NCBI GenBank assembly: GCA_037447655.1
Contig: JBBHKE010001687.1
Span: 71,901 to 135,900 of the forward strand
Source: Zygnema cylindricum
Lineage: Eukaryota > Streptophyta > Zygnematophyceae > Zygnematales > Zygnemataceae
Length of the DNA: 64,000 nt
Direction of reading: 5' to 3'
Shown here: positions 43,043 to 53,600 of the stretch, one piece after another
How the letters are laid out: the number at the start of each line of letters is the position of its first letter
How positions within the stretch are numbered: position 1 is the stretch's first letter
The notes under the pieces: generated by a model
Databases searched by the model: none
Told to the model about the DNA's origin: nothing
The model's input: only the letters and a program-made list of their open reading frames with translations
Translations under genes and position numbers: made by a program

Positions 43043-43310
43043 ATATATGCAAAGATACACACATACATCTATTACTTACACATAGTAAAAATTAGTGTAT
43101 ACTTTACAACTATTCTTCTGATTTGCTTTTAAAGTACATATGTATGCATATATATATTTGTATTTATATGTATTATGTGTATATTATAAGCATATGAATA
43201 TTCATAGAATTTTTAATGTAAATTGTGGTAATTGACAGGGCCCTCTACGGAAATCAGTTCAAGGGAAATCTTCCGTGGTCCATCACAAAACTATCGACTC
43301 TCGAAGAATT
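31278..43310 (+). CDS. Secreted LRR protein, receptor-like but lacking membrane and kinase parts
   Basis: Exon 1 (31278-31362) encodes MAAAASVTILLIIACHVALG, a clear signal peptide, with donor G|GTCAGT. Candidate exons 2 (31797-31861) and 3 (32048-32085) keep frame (phase 1-0, then 0-2). Six exons follow: 33058-33129, 34270-34341, 39912-39983, 40926-40997, 41396-41467 and 43239-43310. Each is exactly 72 nt, phase 2-2, and encodes one 24-residue LRR of the form L..N.L.G.IP..L..L..L. This exon pattern is typical of plant LRR receptors. A further exon at 42446-42510 is shortened. After 43310 no exon for a transmembrane or kinase domain is found before the convergent kinase gene starts. Unspliced, exon 43239-43310 runs into TTG TAA, which would end the protein cleanly. 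Either a truncated receptor or a small secreted LRR protein of about 200 residues. Confidence 0.65.
31797..32085 (+). CDS. LRR gene exons 2 and 3 (31797-31861, 32048-32085), N-cap region
   Basis: Exon 2 follows TTTTGCAG and encodes GWQFRDNLKGERRSMHEIFDE, ending at GAG|GTGACG. Exon 3 follows GATGCTAG and encodes NRPNGNLTALEV, ending TT|GTAAGT, which is the phase needed by the first 72-nt LRR exon. NGNLTALEVL looks like the tail of an LRR. The usual N-cap cysteine pair is not visible, so these exons are tentative. Confidence 0.45.
32086..33057 (+). other. LRR gene intron 3
   Basis: AT-rich. Contains several loosely repeated phrases of the type ATTAATCATCTATT(C/A)AT at 32440-32680, a degenerate 50-60 bp tandem repeat. 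No exon recognised. Confidence 0.5.
33058..33129 (+). CDS. LRR exon (72 nt)
   Basis: Acceptor TTTTTAG, donor TT|GTAAGG. Encodes FLSANQLKGPIPSSL and then TRLKNLTIL, a canonical plant LRR with the G.IP motif. Confidence 0.8.
33417..33437. repeat. Short (CA)n run in LRR gene intron 4
   Basis: About nine CA units in an otherwise AT-rich intron (33130-34269) in which I see nothing else. Confidence 0.8.
34270..34341 (+). CDS. LRR exon (72 nt)
   Basis: Acceptor ATACAG, donor TT|GTAAGA. Encodes SLSYNTIGGTIPTFL and then GQLTSLKEL. Confidence 0.8.
34485..34990 (+). repeat. GA-rich low-complexity tract in an LRR gene intron
   Basis: Purine-only runs (GAGGGAGA, AAAAAGAG) with no fixed unit. The minus strand gives long Ser/Leu/Pro frames that are artefacts. 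Confidence 0.85.
35010..35423 (-). repeat. Copia 3' LTR
   Basis: Shares with the right LTR, in order: TGGAGAAA start, GAAAGG...CTCTAG, ACTTTCCTAT, GAAGCACTTGACCTT..GGCCAAGAG, GATTCTAATCGTGCT and a tail of CAACATT...ACTTCTA. A 64-bp piece ending ATGATGCTATAATGCAATTC is duplicated (about 35262-35355). Confidence 0.75.
35640..36900 (-). pseudogene. Copia RNase H region with internal tandem duplication
   Basis: Reading minus-strand frames around 36010-35750 gives VDQLSQFVSNPSFEHL, KWVFRYLEGTKSLHL and VALSSIEAEYM, the pattern of Copia RNase H. The block from 35939 is repeated at 36221 with about 90% similarity by eye. No YVDD box is visible; between 36480 and 36890 the homology is lost in GA-rich sequence. 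Confidence 0.7.
36890..37620 (-). pseudogene. Copia GAG-pre-integrase and integrase remnants
   Basis: Minus-strand frame 37613-37395 contains KWHLRYGHLSDSSLH, the H...H start of the integrase zinc finger, and a degraded C..C. Frame 37240-36890 carries NHQKTAANIPQQNSVAEQ, matching the P.Q.G..E segment with G replaced by S, so the catalytic core is altered as well as broken. Confidence 0.75.
37820..38971 (-). pseudogene. Copia gag and protease remnants
   Basis: 38971-38726 reads MAPPLIGYWPDNAYTVNKIN and NGTDFNSWKYQTKHL, followed by 38722-38513 with DLISAILGSLVDHYSSLIS, the two halves of a UBN2-type gag. Near 38430-38370 CRYCRASNHILM is a broken zinc knuckle. At about 38010-37940 STWIVDFGTSHHL is the protease active site, with DFG in place of the usual DSG. 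Similar gag sequence occurs on the plus strand at 16656-17240. Confidence 0.75.
38986..39598 (-). repeat. Copia 5' LTR with microsatellite expansion
   Basis: Ends TGGAGAAAGGG and TTCTAACA, so on the minus strand it begins TGTTAGAA, a common plant Copia LTR start. It is about 200 bp longer than its partner because of an AAGAAAAAGGAAG-type expansion at 39235-39415. Confidence 0.75.
39600..39880 (+). repeat. GA-rich tract with a duplicated exon-edge fragment
   Basis: Mostly GGGAGA/GAGAGG repeats. At 39713-39755 the phrase AAGTATGCGAGTGTGG..GGCAGACATCTGAATAT resembles the sequence at 39885-39925 that contains the acceptor and first bases of the next LRR exon, so this may be a relic of tandem exon duplication. 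Confidence 0.6.
39912..39983 (+). CDS. LRR exon (72 nt)
   Basis: Acceptor GGGACAG, donor TT|GTAAGG. Encodes YLNFCSFKGTIPKSF and then TRLKSLEYL. The consensus Asn position is Phe/Cys-rich here, slightly off the usual pattern. Confidence 0.75.
40120..40420 (+). repeat. C/T homopolymer-rich tract
   Basis: Runs of CCCC and TTTT alternate for 300 bp, ending in a 17-C run and poly-T. Not coding. Confidence 0.85.
40490..40690 (+). repeat. Degenerate AAACCCTAAA repeats (telomere-like)
   Basis: At least ten copies of CCCTAAA, CCCTAAAA or degenerate forms such as CCCGTAAAA and ACTCTAGGAAA. Plant telomeres are (CCCTAAA)n. This is likely a degenerate interstitial patch in an intron and not a chromosome end. 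Confidence 0.6.
40728..40925 (+). repeat. GA/GGGA-rich tract before an LRR exon
   Basis: Purine-rich with GGGAGAGGGAGTG units and a direct repeat GATAGAGACGCAGGAA (twice, 40829 and 40847). It ends right at the acceptor of the next exon, replacing a normal polypyrimidine tract. Confidence 0.75.
40926..40997 (+). CDS. LRR exon (72 nt)
   Basis: Acceptor GGATAG preceded by purines, unusual. Donor TT|GTAAAA, weaker than its siblings. Encodes NLASNGLNGSIPSYI and then DQMTSLKKL. Confidence 0.75.
41396..41467 (+). CDS. LRR exon (72 nt)
   Basis: Acceptor TTTTTTTTGCAG, donor TT|GTAAGA. Encodes LLYRNQFSGNLPWTL and then IKLKSLENL. It is closely similar to exon 43239-43310 (NQF.GNLPW), so these two are probably recent duplicates. 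Confidence 0.85.
41700..42125. repeat. CT-rich then GA-rich tracts in an intron
   Basis: 41700-41885 is CT-rich with (CT)n and CCCTCC units; 42030-42115 is GA-rich. Opposite polarity, separated by about 150 bp of AT-rich DNA. No exon seen. Confidence 0.8.
42446..42510 (+). pseudogene. Degenerate LRR exon (65 nt)
   Basis: A long T-tract and TTTAG precede an LRR-like sequence NCGTTIDGRLPQDWN, followed by LTS, after which the expected LKFL is out of frame by one missing base. The donor would be TTTT|GTACGG. At 65 nt it breaks the 72-nt phase 2-2 rule and would shift the frame if included. A partial second copy (ATGACCTCCCACAAATATTTGTA) lies at 42684-42706. Confidence 0.6.
42990..43060. repeat. 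(CT)n and (TA)n microsatellites
   Basis: GTGTGTGTATCTCTCTCT merges into (TC)n and then (TA)n, in the last intron of the LRR gene. Confidence 0.9.
43239..43310 (+). CDS. Last recognisable LRR exon (72 nt)
   Basis: Acceptor TTGACAG, donor TT|GTAAGT (perfect). Encodes ALYGNQFKGNLPWSI and then TKLSTLEEL. No downstream partner exon is visible on the plus strand; reading through gives a stop at once (TTG TAA). Confidence 0.8.
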
Positions 43311-43516
43311 GTAAGTGTTTTCTTTAACTATTCCTATTGTGATTATTTTAATATTTTTATCATTAAAACATTCATTGCAATTATTATTATTTATTACAAT
43401 TCTCATTATTTTTAAGATTATTGTTGCTATTATCATTGTTATCTTTATTATTATTAGAATAGTATTTGGTATTAAGTTTAATTGTTGTTTTTTGTAATGT
43501 TGTTTGTGTTATTTTT

Positions 43517-43549
43517 TCATTGTTGTTGTTCTGGGAAGTCTTGTTTCTC
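43517..43549 (-). CDS. Candidate terminal exon of the kinase gene
   Basis: After a 300-nt (TC)n-rich intron the minus strand reads CTCTCCTGTAG and then ten codons EKQDFPEQQQ and TGA, in the phase (0) left by the donor at 43849. If the intron is retained, the frame instead runs through a Ser/Leu/Cys tail. Small size keeps confidence modest. Confidence 0.4.
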   Translation of the reverse strand, partial: EKQDFPEQQQ

Positions 43550-44547
43550 CTACAGGAGAGGGAGTGGGAGAGGGAAAGGGAGAGAGAGAGACACAGAGAG
43601 ACAGAGAGACAGTGGGAGACAGAGTGGGAGACAGAGAGACAGAGAGACAGTGGGAGACAGAGAGACAGTGGGAGAGTGGGAGACAGAGTGGGAGACAGAA
43701 ACAGAGTGGGAAAGGGAGGGAGGGAGGGAAAGGGAGGGAGAGAGAGACAGTGGGAGAAAGGGAGAGACAAGGAGAGAGAGACACATAGAGAGAGAGACAC
43801 AGAGAGAGAGAGAGAGACACACACACAGAGAGAGAGGCAATGACTGACCTGCACCACTTCTCCCATGAACGGTCGGTGTTCCGGATTGGTCTGCACGCAC
43901 ATGCTGGCCAGGGCGGCCACACGCTCCAGGAACGGCAGAGCCTCGGCGCCCTTGCCTTTGAGTCGGGGGTCCAGCAGCGCCTCCAGACCCTCCCTCGATT
44001 GCAGCCTCGGCGTAGCCCACTGCGCCAGAGAGAGGCTCCCCTGTACCGGCGCCCTCCCACTGAGCAGCTCCAGGAGCACCACGCCAAAACTGTATACGTC
44101 ACTCTTGCGCAGAACCTGCTGGCTCAGAGAGCACTCGGGCGCAAGGTACCTGGGGTGGGGAGGGAGGGAGGGAGGGAAGGGAAGGAGAGTACCCGTGAGT
44201 TTGCGCCCTTCATACCCCTGGTCGAGCAAAAGGGTGTATTGATTAATCTCAACTTGTGAGAGCAACTAACAACACTGTCAATAGAATGGACGGAAAGGTT
44301 CGAAAGGCCTGCATGTTTGCACAAACTTCTTTTTAAGCAAACTCCAAGGTTGCCACCAAAAAGTGATGGATGGTCAAATATGTACTCCAACCATCAGTCG
44401 TTATAGATTTTAATGACCATTACCAAAATCACATTCACCTGAAATCACACAAACTCTGGACCCTAAGGAGTGTACACCTTGTATTTCACAAGACATTGGT
44501 CCCACAGGTACACCATCACAGAGTTCTAGAAAGAGGGAGAATGAAGA

Positions 44548-44638
<91 letters not shown>

Positions 44639-47600
44639 CAGTTGTGTTTTTCCCAGTTGCATCAATCGCAAAAACACAAAAGCTCTCCAATTTCACCAAA
44701 CAGATTCACTTACTCGAAAGGGCTCTCACTCACCCGAACGTCCCTACCACGTGGGTGCCGCTTGTTGCCGGAGCTCCCTCTTCTTGAGCCGATCCGAAGT
44801 CAGAAAGTTTGGGTGTGAAATCCTCCTCGAGCAAAATATTGGATGCCTTGATATCTCTATGGATAATGCGTGGATGTGCATCCTCATGGAGGTAGGAAAG
44901 TCCCCGGGCAATACCCAATGCTATTTTCATGCGCATTTCCCAACTGAGCTCTCTACGAATGACACCTGGCGGTGGCAATTCACCTGAAACTGCGCCATGG
45001 AGATGCCATTGGAGGCTGCCATGTCGGACTAACTCATATACCAGACAACGTCCTTTTGTGTCGGGGCAAATTCCAAGAAGCTTTACCAAGTTTCTGATCC
45101 AAAACAGAAAACTGGAACACTCAGATATGGATACCTACAACAGTTCAACAAATGCAGAGAAATGGAGAGCTGATTGCTTCGTGCATATCTAAAGGTAAAT
45201 CACTTTCCCTTTCGCAAAAATTTTCAGAAGCTTTTTTATTTTTGCTTTGCCAGTTTCTTTCTGCCACTTGCAAAACAAATTGTTATTGATTCCGGAAACT
45301 CACTTGTGGTGAAGACAACTGACAATGCGTGCCTCGGTGAGGAAGGCCTTCTCTCCATCTCTGTGACCTTGTTTCAGAAGTTTAACTGCAACCATGGAGG
45401 CGTCTTCCAGTTCACCTTTATAAACTTTGCTGAACCCACCCTCTCCTAAGAGGTTCCCTAAGTTGAAGTTCTTTGTTGCTCGTTTCAGTTGAGAAAAAGA
45501 GTATGTTTGTGTCGGAGTAGAATGAAGGGCAATCGCGCTGAGTGGCATAGAATTCTCCCGAGACAGTGACAAGGACTGACGGACTAATGGGCCTGTCCAG
45601 ATATTCAAACAATACACAAAATATAAGGTCCACAGCAGCTCCAATATTCCAACCTTCTCTCGTGTCTTATCGTAATTTCTCCCGTTGCAGTTACAATCCT
45701 TAGTCATTTTCTGGACAGCATTCCACTAGTACGCATTATAAGATCCTGGTCTTCGATTGGACACATCCACAAAGACAAAAAAAAACTTACCTTGACGCGC
45801 AATAACATTCTGCTCCACAAAGACTTCACCAGAGATGGTCCTTTCTGTGGGTGGAATGTAGGCCCCGACCATGGCTTCTCCTCCTCCGTCATGATTCTCC
45901 CTCCTTTTCCAGAAACCAAGGAATACCCAACATCCCAAACCACAAAGTGCTACCCCCACAGTGGGCACAATAACTACTACGGCCACAATAACGCCCATCA
46001 TGCCTCCATTCCTACTAGACAGCCCAACTGATTTGGTCCCGTTTATATTCCCTGTCCCATTTGTTCCCAGAAGACTCCCAATACTTGGAGGCGGCGGTGA
46101 TGCTTTTTCACCTGTGAAACAAAAAAAAAGAGGGCGAGGACATCGTCTATGAGGGGAAATCTTCATGGGTAGCGAAAAAATTGATGTCAATTCTAGAAAA
46201 AGTTATGCTGAAAGTGAAAGTGGTAATGTGGATGCCAAAAAAAGTGATGGTGATTCCAAAAAGGTAATAGTCGTTCGAAAGAAAAAAATATTACTTCTGC
46301 AAGACCCAGAGACATTCATAACTTCAGAGAAGATGCTCTTCATTAGCAAACCAATATTTGTCTCAGTCACAACTCTAGGAGCATTCAATCATTAAACGCA
46401 TCCATTTACTCATTCATTGAGGAACACGTCACAGAGGCAGCCCAAACTCACCTGGTCCAAGAACATATAGCACCGAGTAGTTTCCAAAAAGTGAAGAGTT
46501 CAAATATTTTTTTCTCAAACGAGTCTTAATCAAATTTACCACCTGGGAACTGAGCTGCATTGGAGGTGCAGTGAGAGGAACAAACCACAAAGTCACTTCC
46601 AAAGCGTTCCCCTGGTTTATCACAGTCTGAATCTGGAGGCACACAACACAGAAAAATGCGCGGATTTGTCAAAACAAAAGTACCAAGGACAAATTAAAAG
46701 TATCAAAAATTGTATCTCATCATTCAATATGGGACCCGACATTGATTCCTCGGCATACAGTATGTAAATTTCACCATATGACATTAAGATATATCAATTC
46801 AGCGCAATAACAAACCATCTTATTACGTTATATTCGTGCCCGCTTTCTCTCCATTTGACTAAGTCGGCATATTGAATTGCAATGGATTGAGGTACTTGCA
46901 AATACAATATGTAAGTTCGCCTTATTATGAGAAAGTGAAAACACTAAAATGCAAAATGGGTTTTCAGCTAACAGTCCTCCTATCCCTTAATAAGACAATG
47001 AATGTATAAACCAGGCAATGCGGATGCAGCTTTGACCATAAACAGTTCACTCAGTCATCTTCTTTTCACATCCTTTCTGCCTTCCACAACAATTGGGTTG
47101 TCATAAAAACGAGGAAATAAATACTCACGACCACTTGCGACTGCGTCAAGTTCAGCCCTTTTGCCATCTCCTCTAAAAACGTGAGAGAGTTATCAGAAAA
47201 AGTCTCATAATTGATACGAAACAACATTTCGGCCTCCATTGGTACAGCACATAAGCAGTCCCCTTTTGGCATAAGGTACTCCGTGGGAATACAACCGTTA
47301 CAGTCTAAAAAAAGGAAAACAAACTTTAGGGTCAACAAACTTGGGAAAGTACAGCACACTCATAAAGAATGGAATAACATATGAAGCGCTTTAGCTCAAT
47401 GGAAAGCTTGTATGAAACATACTTGATTTATGAACAGCTTAATATTGAGAGTGTGGATTGAACACATTGATACGTTAACAAAAGCCATAATTATTGTGTA
47501 TGAACAGAAGAAAACGGGAAAATAGAGAAGGCATGGAGACTGAAGAATAATGGTGATGAAAGATTGGTCATCCAAAACATTTATACATTTCAGCCACAAT

Positions 47601-50600
47601 TTTTTACATCACCGTTTCCTTTCCTCGAAGAAAATTTCTGCATTATAAAAAAAGGTGCTCACTTCGTATGTCGGGAGGGGGAGGCGGCAGGTTGAGGGGG
47701 AGACTGGGAAAGGGAGGAGGGAGAGGTGCTGCCTCCGAAGGCTGGAGAGGAGGGGGAAACAATGGGGGCTCAGACGAGGGAGGAGAGAGTGGTACATGAG
47801 CAGGCGAGACAGGGGGAGGGAAAGGAGGCGGTGCTACCCTGGGAGGGATGGGAGGGAGCGGTACTTTTGAGGGGGGATCAGATGGGGGAGGGAGAGTGGA
47901 CAGGGGTGCATGTGTGGGAGAACTGGGTGGGGGAGAGAGGGAAATAAGAGGTGCTTCAGAGGGAGGGATGGAAGTGGGAGAAAGAAAAGGAGGCATTGTT
48001 TGCGTGGGAGGTTGAGAAGGGATTGGGCCCATAGTCGAGGGAGGAACCTTATCGGGCATATGGGTAGGCCCAGAGAAAGGGACCGACGAGGGAGGTAAGC
48101 CAAGAGGAGACATTGTTGGAGACGAGGGCAGTTGAGAGGGAGAATTTGTCGGTGGTTCAGAAGTTTGCGAAGGGCGAGGTGCTCCCAACGGAGTCGCTCC
48201 TTTCCCACCTTCTGGACCAGGACTGGGCTTGGGAGTCTCGACAGAGGAAGGTGTTATTACAGGAGGTATGGGAGAGACCTTTGGGGGAGGGAGGGAGGGC
48301 AGCAAAGACGGAGATGTAGGCTGCATTGCTGGGGTTAGATGGGAGGGAGAAATATAGGTTGAGGGAGAGGGAGCAACAGGTGTGAAGATTGGAGAAGAAA
48401 CTGGGACTGGGAGAGGAGAGGATACTGGAGTAGGGCTGGTTGAAGAATTTGGAGCCAGTGGAGAGCTACCTGTCAAGAGGAGAAAGAAGAAGTCAAAAGG
48501 GTGTTTGGAAAAGGACATACATTTGTCTCCTGAAGTAGTCTTTAAATTGATGAAATTTACCCCATACAGCCATGAGACTTTTAACTCTCTGCAGACTCTC
48601 TTTCTCTCTCTCTCTCTCTCGTTTTTTGACTCTTTCTCTCTAAGAGTTTCTCTTTTTCTCTCTTTTTAATTCAAACTTCCATAGTCCACCTAAATTAATT
48701 TAGACCACTGTACAAAACCATTTGAGTCACAAGTCATCCGTAAACACTATGCACATGAAATAATGTGGACTGGCATTGGACTCGTCCAAATAAGCATCGC
48801 GCCAACAAACCCGGGAAACTACAATGAGCAGTGTACTTTCCTTGACAAGGTCCACAATTGCAATATTGAAAAGCCACACTATTTCACATTCATGGAAAAA
48901 CCTCCAAACAAAAACTTACTAGGCTGAGGAGAAGCCTGCGAAGGACCTGAGGCAGGAGTTGAAACTGGAGCTGAAACAGGTGAAACCGATGGAGAAAAAG
49001 TGGGAACTGGGGAAGGTGATATTAAAGAAGGAGCCTCGGGCGACGAGCTTGGAGTAGGAGAAGTGCCGTCTGTCATGAGAGAAAGTATTTTTTCAAAAAT
49101 ATTTACATTTTAATTTCATATGATTCAAGCTACATTACCGACTTGCGATTTAACATGCCAAAGACCATCAATTTAAGGGATTCAATAATAATTTTTTGCA
49201 TGGTACCACCTGAACCTTTGACGTATCTGGTCTACGTAACATTCTGATCCCTGTCCACAATCTATCCACTACCAACCTTCTTCGTTTTTCACTACGATCC
49301 GAAACGTTTGCATTTAAATTCACCGATTTCTTACTTTCTTTGGGAGGCTGAGAAGGAGCTGAAGCAGGACTCGAAATTGGTCCCAACATTGGACTGGGTG
49401 ATGGAGTGATAGACGGAAGGGGAGAAGAGGTAGTGGATGGAGTAGGAGACGGAAGTGGGGGAGGAGTAGTGAGTGGAGTAGGAGACAAAAGTGGAGGTGG
49501 GATCGTCAATGGAGTAGGAGACAGAAGTGGAGGGGTAGTGGGTGGAGTAGATGAAGGAAGTGGGGGAGGAGTAGAGAATGAAGTAGGGGACAAAAGCGGA
49601 GTAGAAAGCGAAGTAGGAGAAGGAAGTGGAGGTGGGGTAGTGGATGGAGTAGGAGACTGAAGTGGAGGAGGGGCAGTTGATGGAGTAGGAGCCGAAAGTG
49701 GAGGAAGGGTAGTGGATGGAGTAGGAGATGAAAGTAAAGGAGGGGTAGTTGATGGAGGGACTCCAGGAGAGAAGCTTGGATTTAAAGGACTCCCATCTTG
49801 CATTGACAAAGAAGCACACATTTTGTCAGTATTTAGTGTATAACTTGATGATTTAAACACAGAGAAAAGGTCGTGAATAGCTTCAATTTTTTCAGGCATT
49901 CAATATTTCCCCGTCTTACTCTGTTCTTTAGGAGGCTGGGAAGGGCCTGAGGCAGGTGGGTTTGAAACTGGAGCTACAATTGGTGAAGTTGGAGGAGTGA
50001 GGAAAGGAATTGGAGGAGGTGTGGTTAACGAAGAGGGAGAAGGAAATGGAGCAATCAACGATGGTGTGGGGGTTGGAAATGGAGGAGGCTTAGTTGATGG
50101 AATGGGAAAAGCAAGTGGAGGACGGGTCGAGGATGGAGTGGGAGAAGGAAGTGGAGGAGGAGTTGAGGGAGAGACCGTGGGAGGAGAGCTTGAATTTGGA
50201 GGCCTACCATCTGCCATCAGAGTGACAACATGATCTTACAATTCGTACTTCCCTTGTACTTTTCAATTTCCTCTATTTGTTGTCAATTTGGACACAGAGA
50301 AAGTTCTGGACGCAAAAAAAAAAAAAAAAAAACTTTGTCGTTCCAAACTATTCAACGTGGGTGAGTCTACACATCATCTAACTTACTGGGGTCTTTGGGA
50401 GGCTGAGAGGGGGCTGAGGCTGGACGGCTTGGGACTGGAACTACAATTGGTGAAGTTGAAGGAGGGTTAGGAGGGAGAGGGGGAGGGGTAGTTGATGGAG
50501 AAAGGGAAGGAAGAGGAGGGGAAGCTGGTGGAGTGACAGATGGAAGTGGGAAAGGGGCAGTGGATGGGGGGAGAGAAGGACGTAGTGGGATCGTGGGTGG

Positions 50601-53600
50601 AGGGAAAGAAGGCAGTGCAGGAGTAGTGGATGGAGAGAGAGACGGAAGTGGAGGAGGGGTAGAGGGGGGAGTAGATGGCAGTGCAAGAATAGTGGATGGA
50701 GTTAAAGCAGGAAGCGGAGGTGTGGATGGGGGGGAAGAAGGCAACGCAGGGGCAGAGGCTGGGGTTGAAGAAGGAAGTGGAGGAGGGATAGTGGGTGGGG
50801 AGAAAGGAGGCAATGCAGGGGAAGTAGGTAAATTTGAAGAAGGAAGTGGAGGAGTGGTAGTTGTTGGAGGGACCCCAGGCGACAAGTTTGGGTTGGGAGG
50901 ACTGCCATCTGCCAGCCGAGTGACCACATTATTCCTGCTTGTCATTTTCCTATTTTGTCATTTTGTCAGTTGCTGCCAGCCAGTGTAAAAAGAAAGTCAA
51001 TTCCGGAATGTAAACACTAAAAGGTCAACAACCAGGTACCATACACCTTAAATATAAATAGCAATCTGCCTTATTAAAATTGTCAGGAAACAGTTCCATT
51101 GTTTGTGATTTCGTCACTCTTGGTGGAAGTCCCATTTGTAATTGGCTTAAACTAATGGGAGTAGGATAACCCGAGGTCAACTTGCAAGAATGTCTGGATT
51201 TAAATCAATTCTCTCAATCATCTATAACAGAGGGAGGTGCATATTGTCTACTTATCCGGCTTTGAATTTTGCAGTATGAGTACGACTGTCGGTATTCGAT
51301 GCTCTACTTGGTAAAATATGGCCATCAAGACTTAAGAAATGAGTACCATTTTGTCATATACACCTCAGGGACAATCTTTACTTTTGTCTAACCATAGGCT
51401 TCTGTCCAACTTACCGGGTACTTTAGGAGGCTGGGGCAAAGGGCTCGGGGGCACACCCAATGGAGTGATAGGAGGAATTGAGGGAGAAGTAGACGGAGGA
51501 TTCTCAGGTGAAGGAATTGGGTCGGGAGAACTTTGATCTGCCACCATCGTGACAACTCGCTGTCATTTCTGTTCATTAGCTGCGACCAGTATGGATGGTG
51601 AGGACAAAAACATGCCATTTTCAATCTCGAGCACGACTTACTGCCACAAAGTAATACTTACTTTGTTTTTCAGGAGGCTGCAGAGGAGCTGCAGTAGGGG
51701 ACTGAGAGGGGACTGAGGTAGGTGAGCTTGACGACGGGGCAAGAAAAGGAGTGAGAGGAGAAGGTGGAAGAGGCACTGCTGTGGGAGGCTTGTCAGATAA
51801 CAGGCTTGGACTGGGGATTATTTCACCTGTAAACAGAGGAAGTGCAAAGATAATTGAAAACAATGGATAAAATGCTACTGGTAATTCAAGTTTCTGAGCT
51901 TTTCATGGCAGATATACATAGAGATCTGCAGGAAACAGCGGATAACCACCGGACACAGCCTCCTAAAAGAAAAAGCAAAGCGGATGGTTTTATCCTTAAA
52001 GGTACCTGGAGGGGAGGGATTCTCCTCCTAAATAAGTCACTCAAATGACTAAATATAACACTGCAATTAAATAGTAACTAGATACATCCACAATCTCAGA
52101 TGAAAACCTTTCTATTAGATTACTCTGCACGACTTCCTCAGGCACAAACTTGGAAAAATACCCCATCGCCCCATTGTGAGCTGAAGTGCGGAAAGAACCA
52201 AGCCATACTCAGCAGAGAGAATAATAATAATCTTAATAAAAAGAAACACTCCATATGCCATGCTTCTGTTATAGCTTTGTAGTTTCCTGTAAGCATCTCA
52301 AATGCTCCTTGCAAAGTTGCTGAAGTTGAAGACTACATCCACGCCACACGCAAATGCTATGAAAAGAAATAAATGGAGACAAGAGAGACTCTCAACTATA
52401 TCAGCTGGACATGCAAAGCTTGGAACTGAGTAAGGATATGGTGACTATACCACTAAACTGCACCGTGTATCGTTATTAGCGTCAATGTTTTTTCGCCACT
52501 TCAATCAACATTTCTCCATGCACATGTGTCCGATTTGAGTTTGGAAGGTTGATCCTTATCTTTCCATAGCAACCGTATAATCCGACAAGTGTGCACGAAG
52601 AACAAGATAATTCAAGTAGTGAAAAGAACATGGACGCTAATATTGATACACAGTGTACCATAGTTTTTTAGTAGAATATGTGTGGACTACAAGCGCCAAT
52701 GTAAAGCCACAAACAAAATTACACGATTTTCTGTTGAACACCTTATTTCCTCATCTATCTAATGACTAGTCCACATTAAGTGAAATGAGAAGTGTACTTG
52801 ATTACAGCATTACAATCACAATCCTAGATCCAACCATGTACCTTAAAATCTGGGTGAGAGCCTTGTTGTTTGTTCGAGAAAGTTTGGCAAATGGAGTAAA
52901 AGGGCTCCATTTCAGGACAAGTGGATAGAGTTGCAGTTTGAGTTTTTGGAGGGAAAGTTTATGATGTCAAAGGCGTTGGTCAAAGATGGACTACCGAAAT
53001 TGGAGGCACACAGTGGCCTAGATATGGAGGAAAACAAATATAATACTATCATTACAATGTTCATATTGAGAGGGAACCATAAGAGAGGTGGAGAAGCATG
53101 GCTTAGAGGCTGGAAGGATGGAATGGGAAGACGAACCAGATTGACGGACTTGATTGACAGAGGGTAGGAGGAAAATAAACCACTTCTAGGGACAACGAAA
53201 GATGAAAATGCCTCGGGGCAAAGAAATAGGGCTTCAGAGGACTCTACACCGCGAATCGTAATTAGAGTAAATTACTCTAATTTGGTCGCTCGAAATTTTT
53301 ACTCTATAACATGAAATAGAGTAAATGATTCTAATTTTTTCATTATTCTATTTTAAGGTAAAGTTTAATTAGCGTTTTTAATTCTAATATAGGTTCGTTT
53401 TAAATAGTGTGGAGTACGGACGACCTCCGACCGTGCAAAATTGTACTTTATTAAGTAAAAATGTACAAATAATGATTTAATACAGGCCGTTATCATGTAA
53501 CTGCGTTTTAACAAACCGCGTAGTGCAAACATCATAGTGACGATAAACTGTACGTTTTGCCAAATTCTGTACGAAATACCTTATTTACAGTAGAGGATAT

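Noticed and set aside
43466-43847. Arg/Glu-rich plus-strand frames near 43.5-43.8 kb
   Set aside because: Complement of the (TC)n intron of the kinase gene.
52931-53167. 78-codon frame in a kinase gene intron
   Set aside because: No motif, wrong strand for the kinase gene, and no splice partners.
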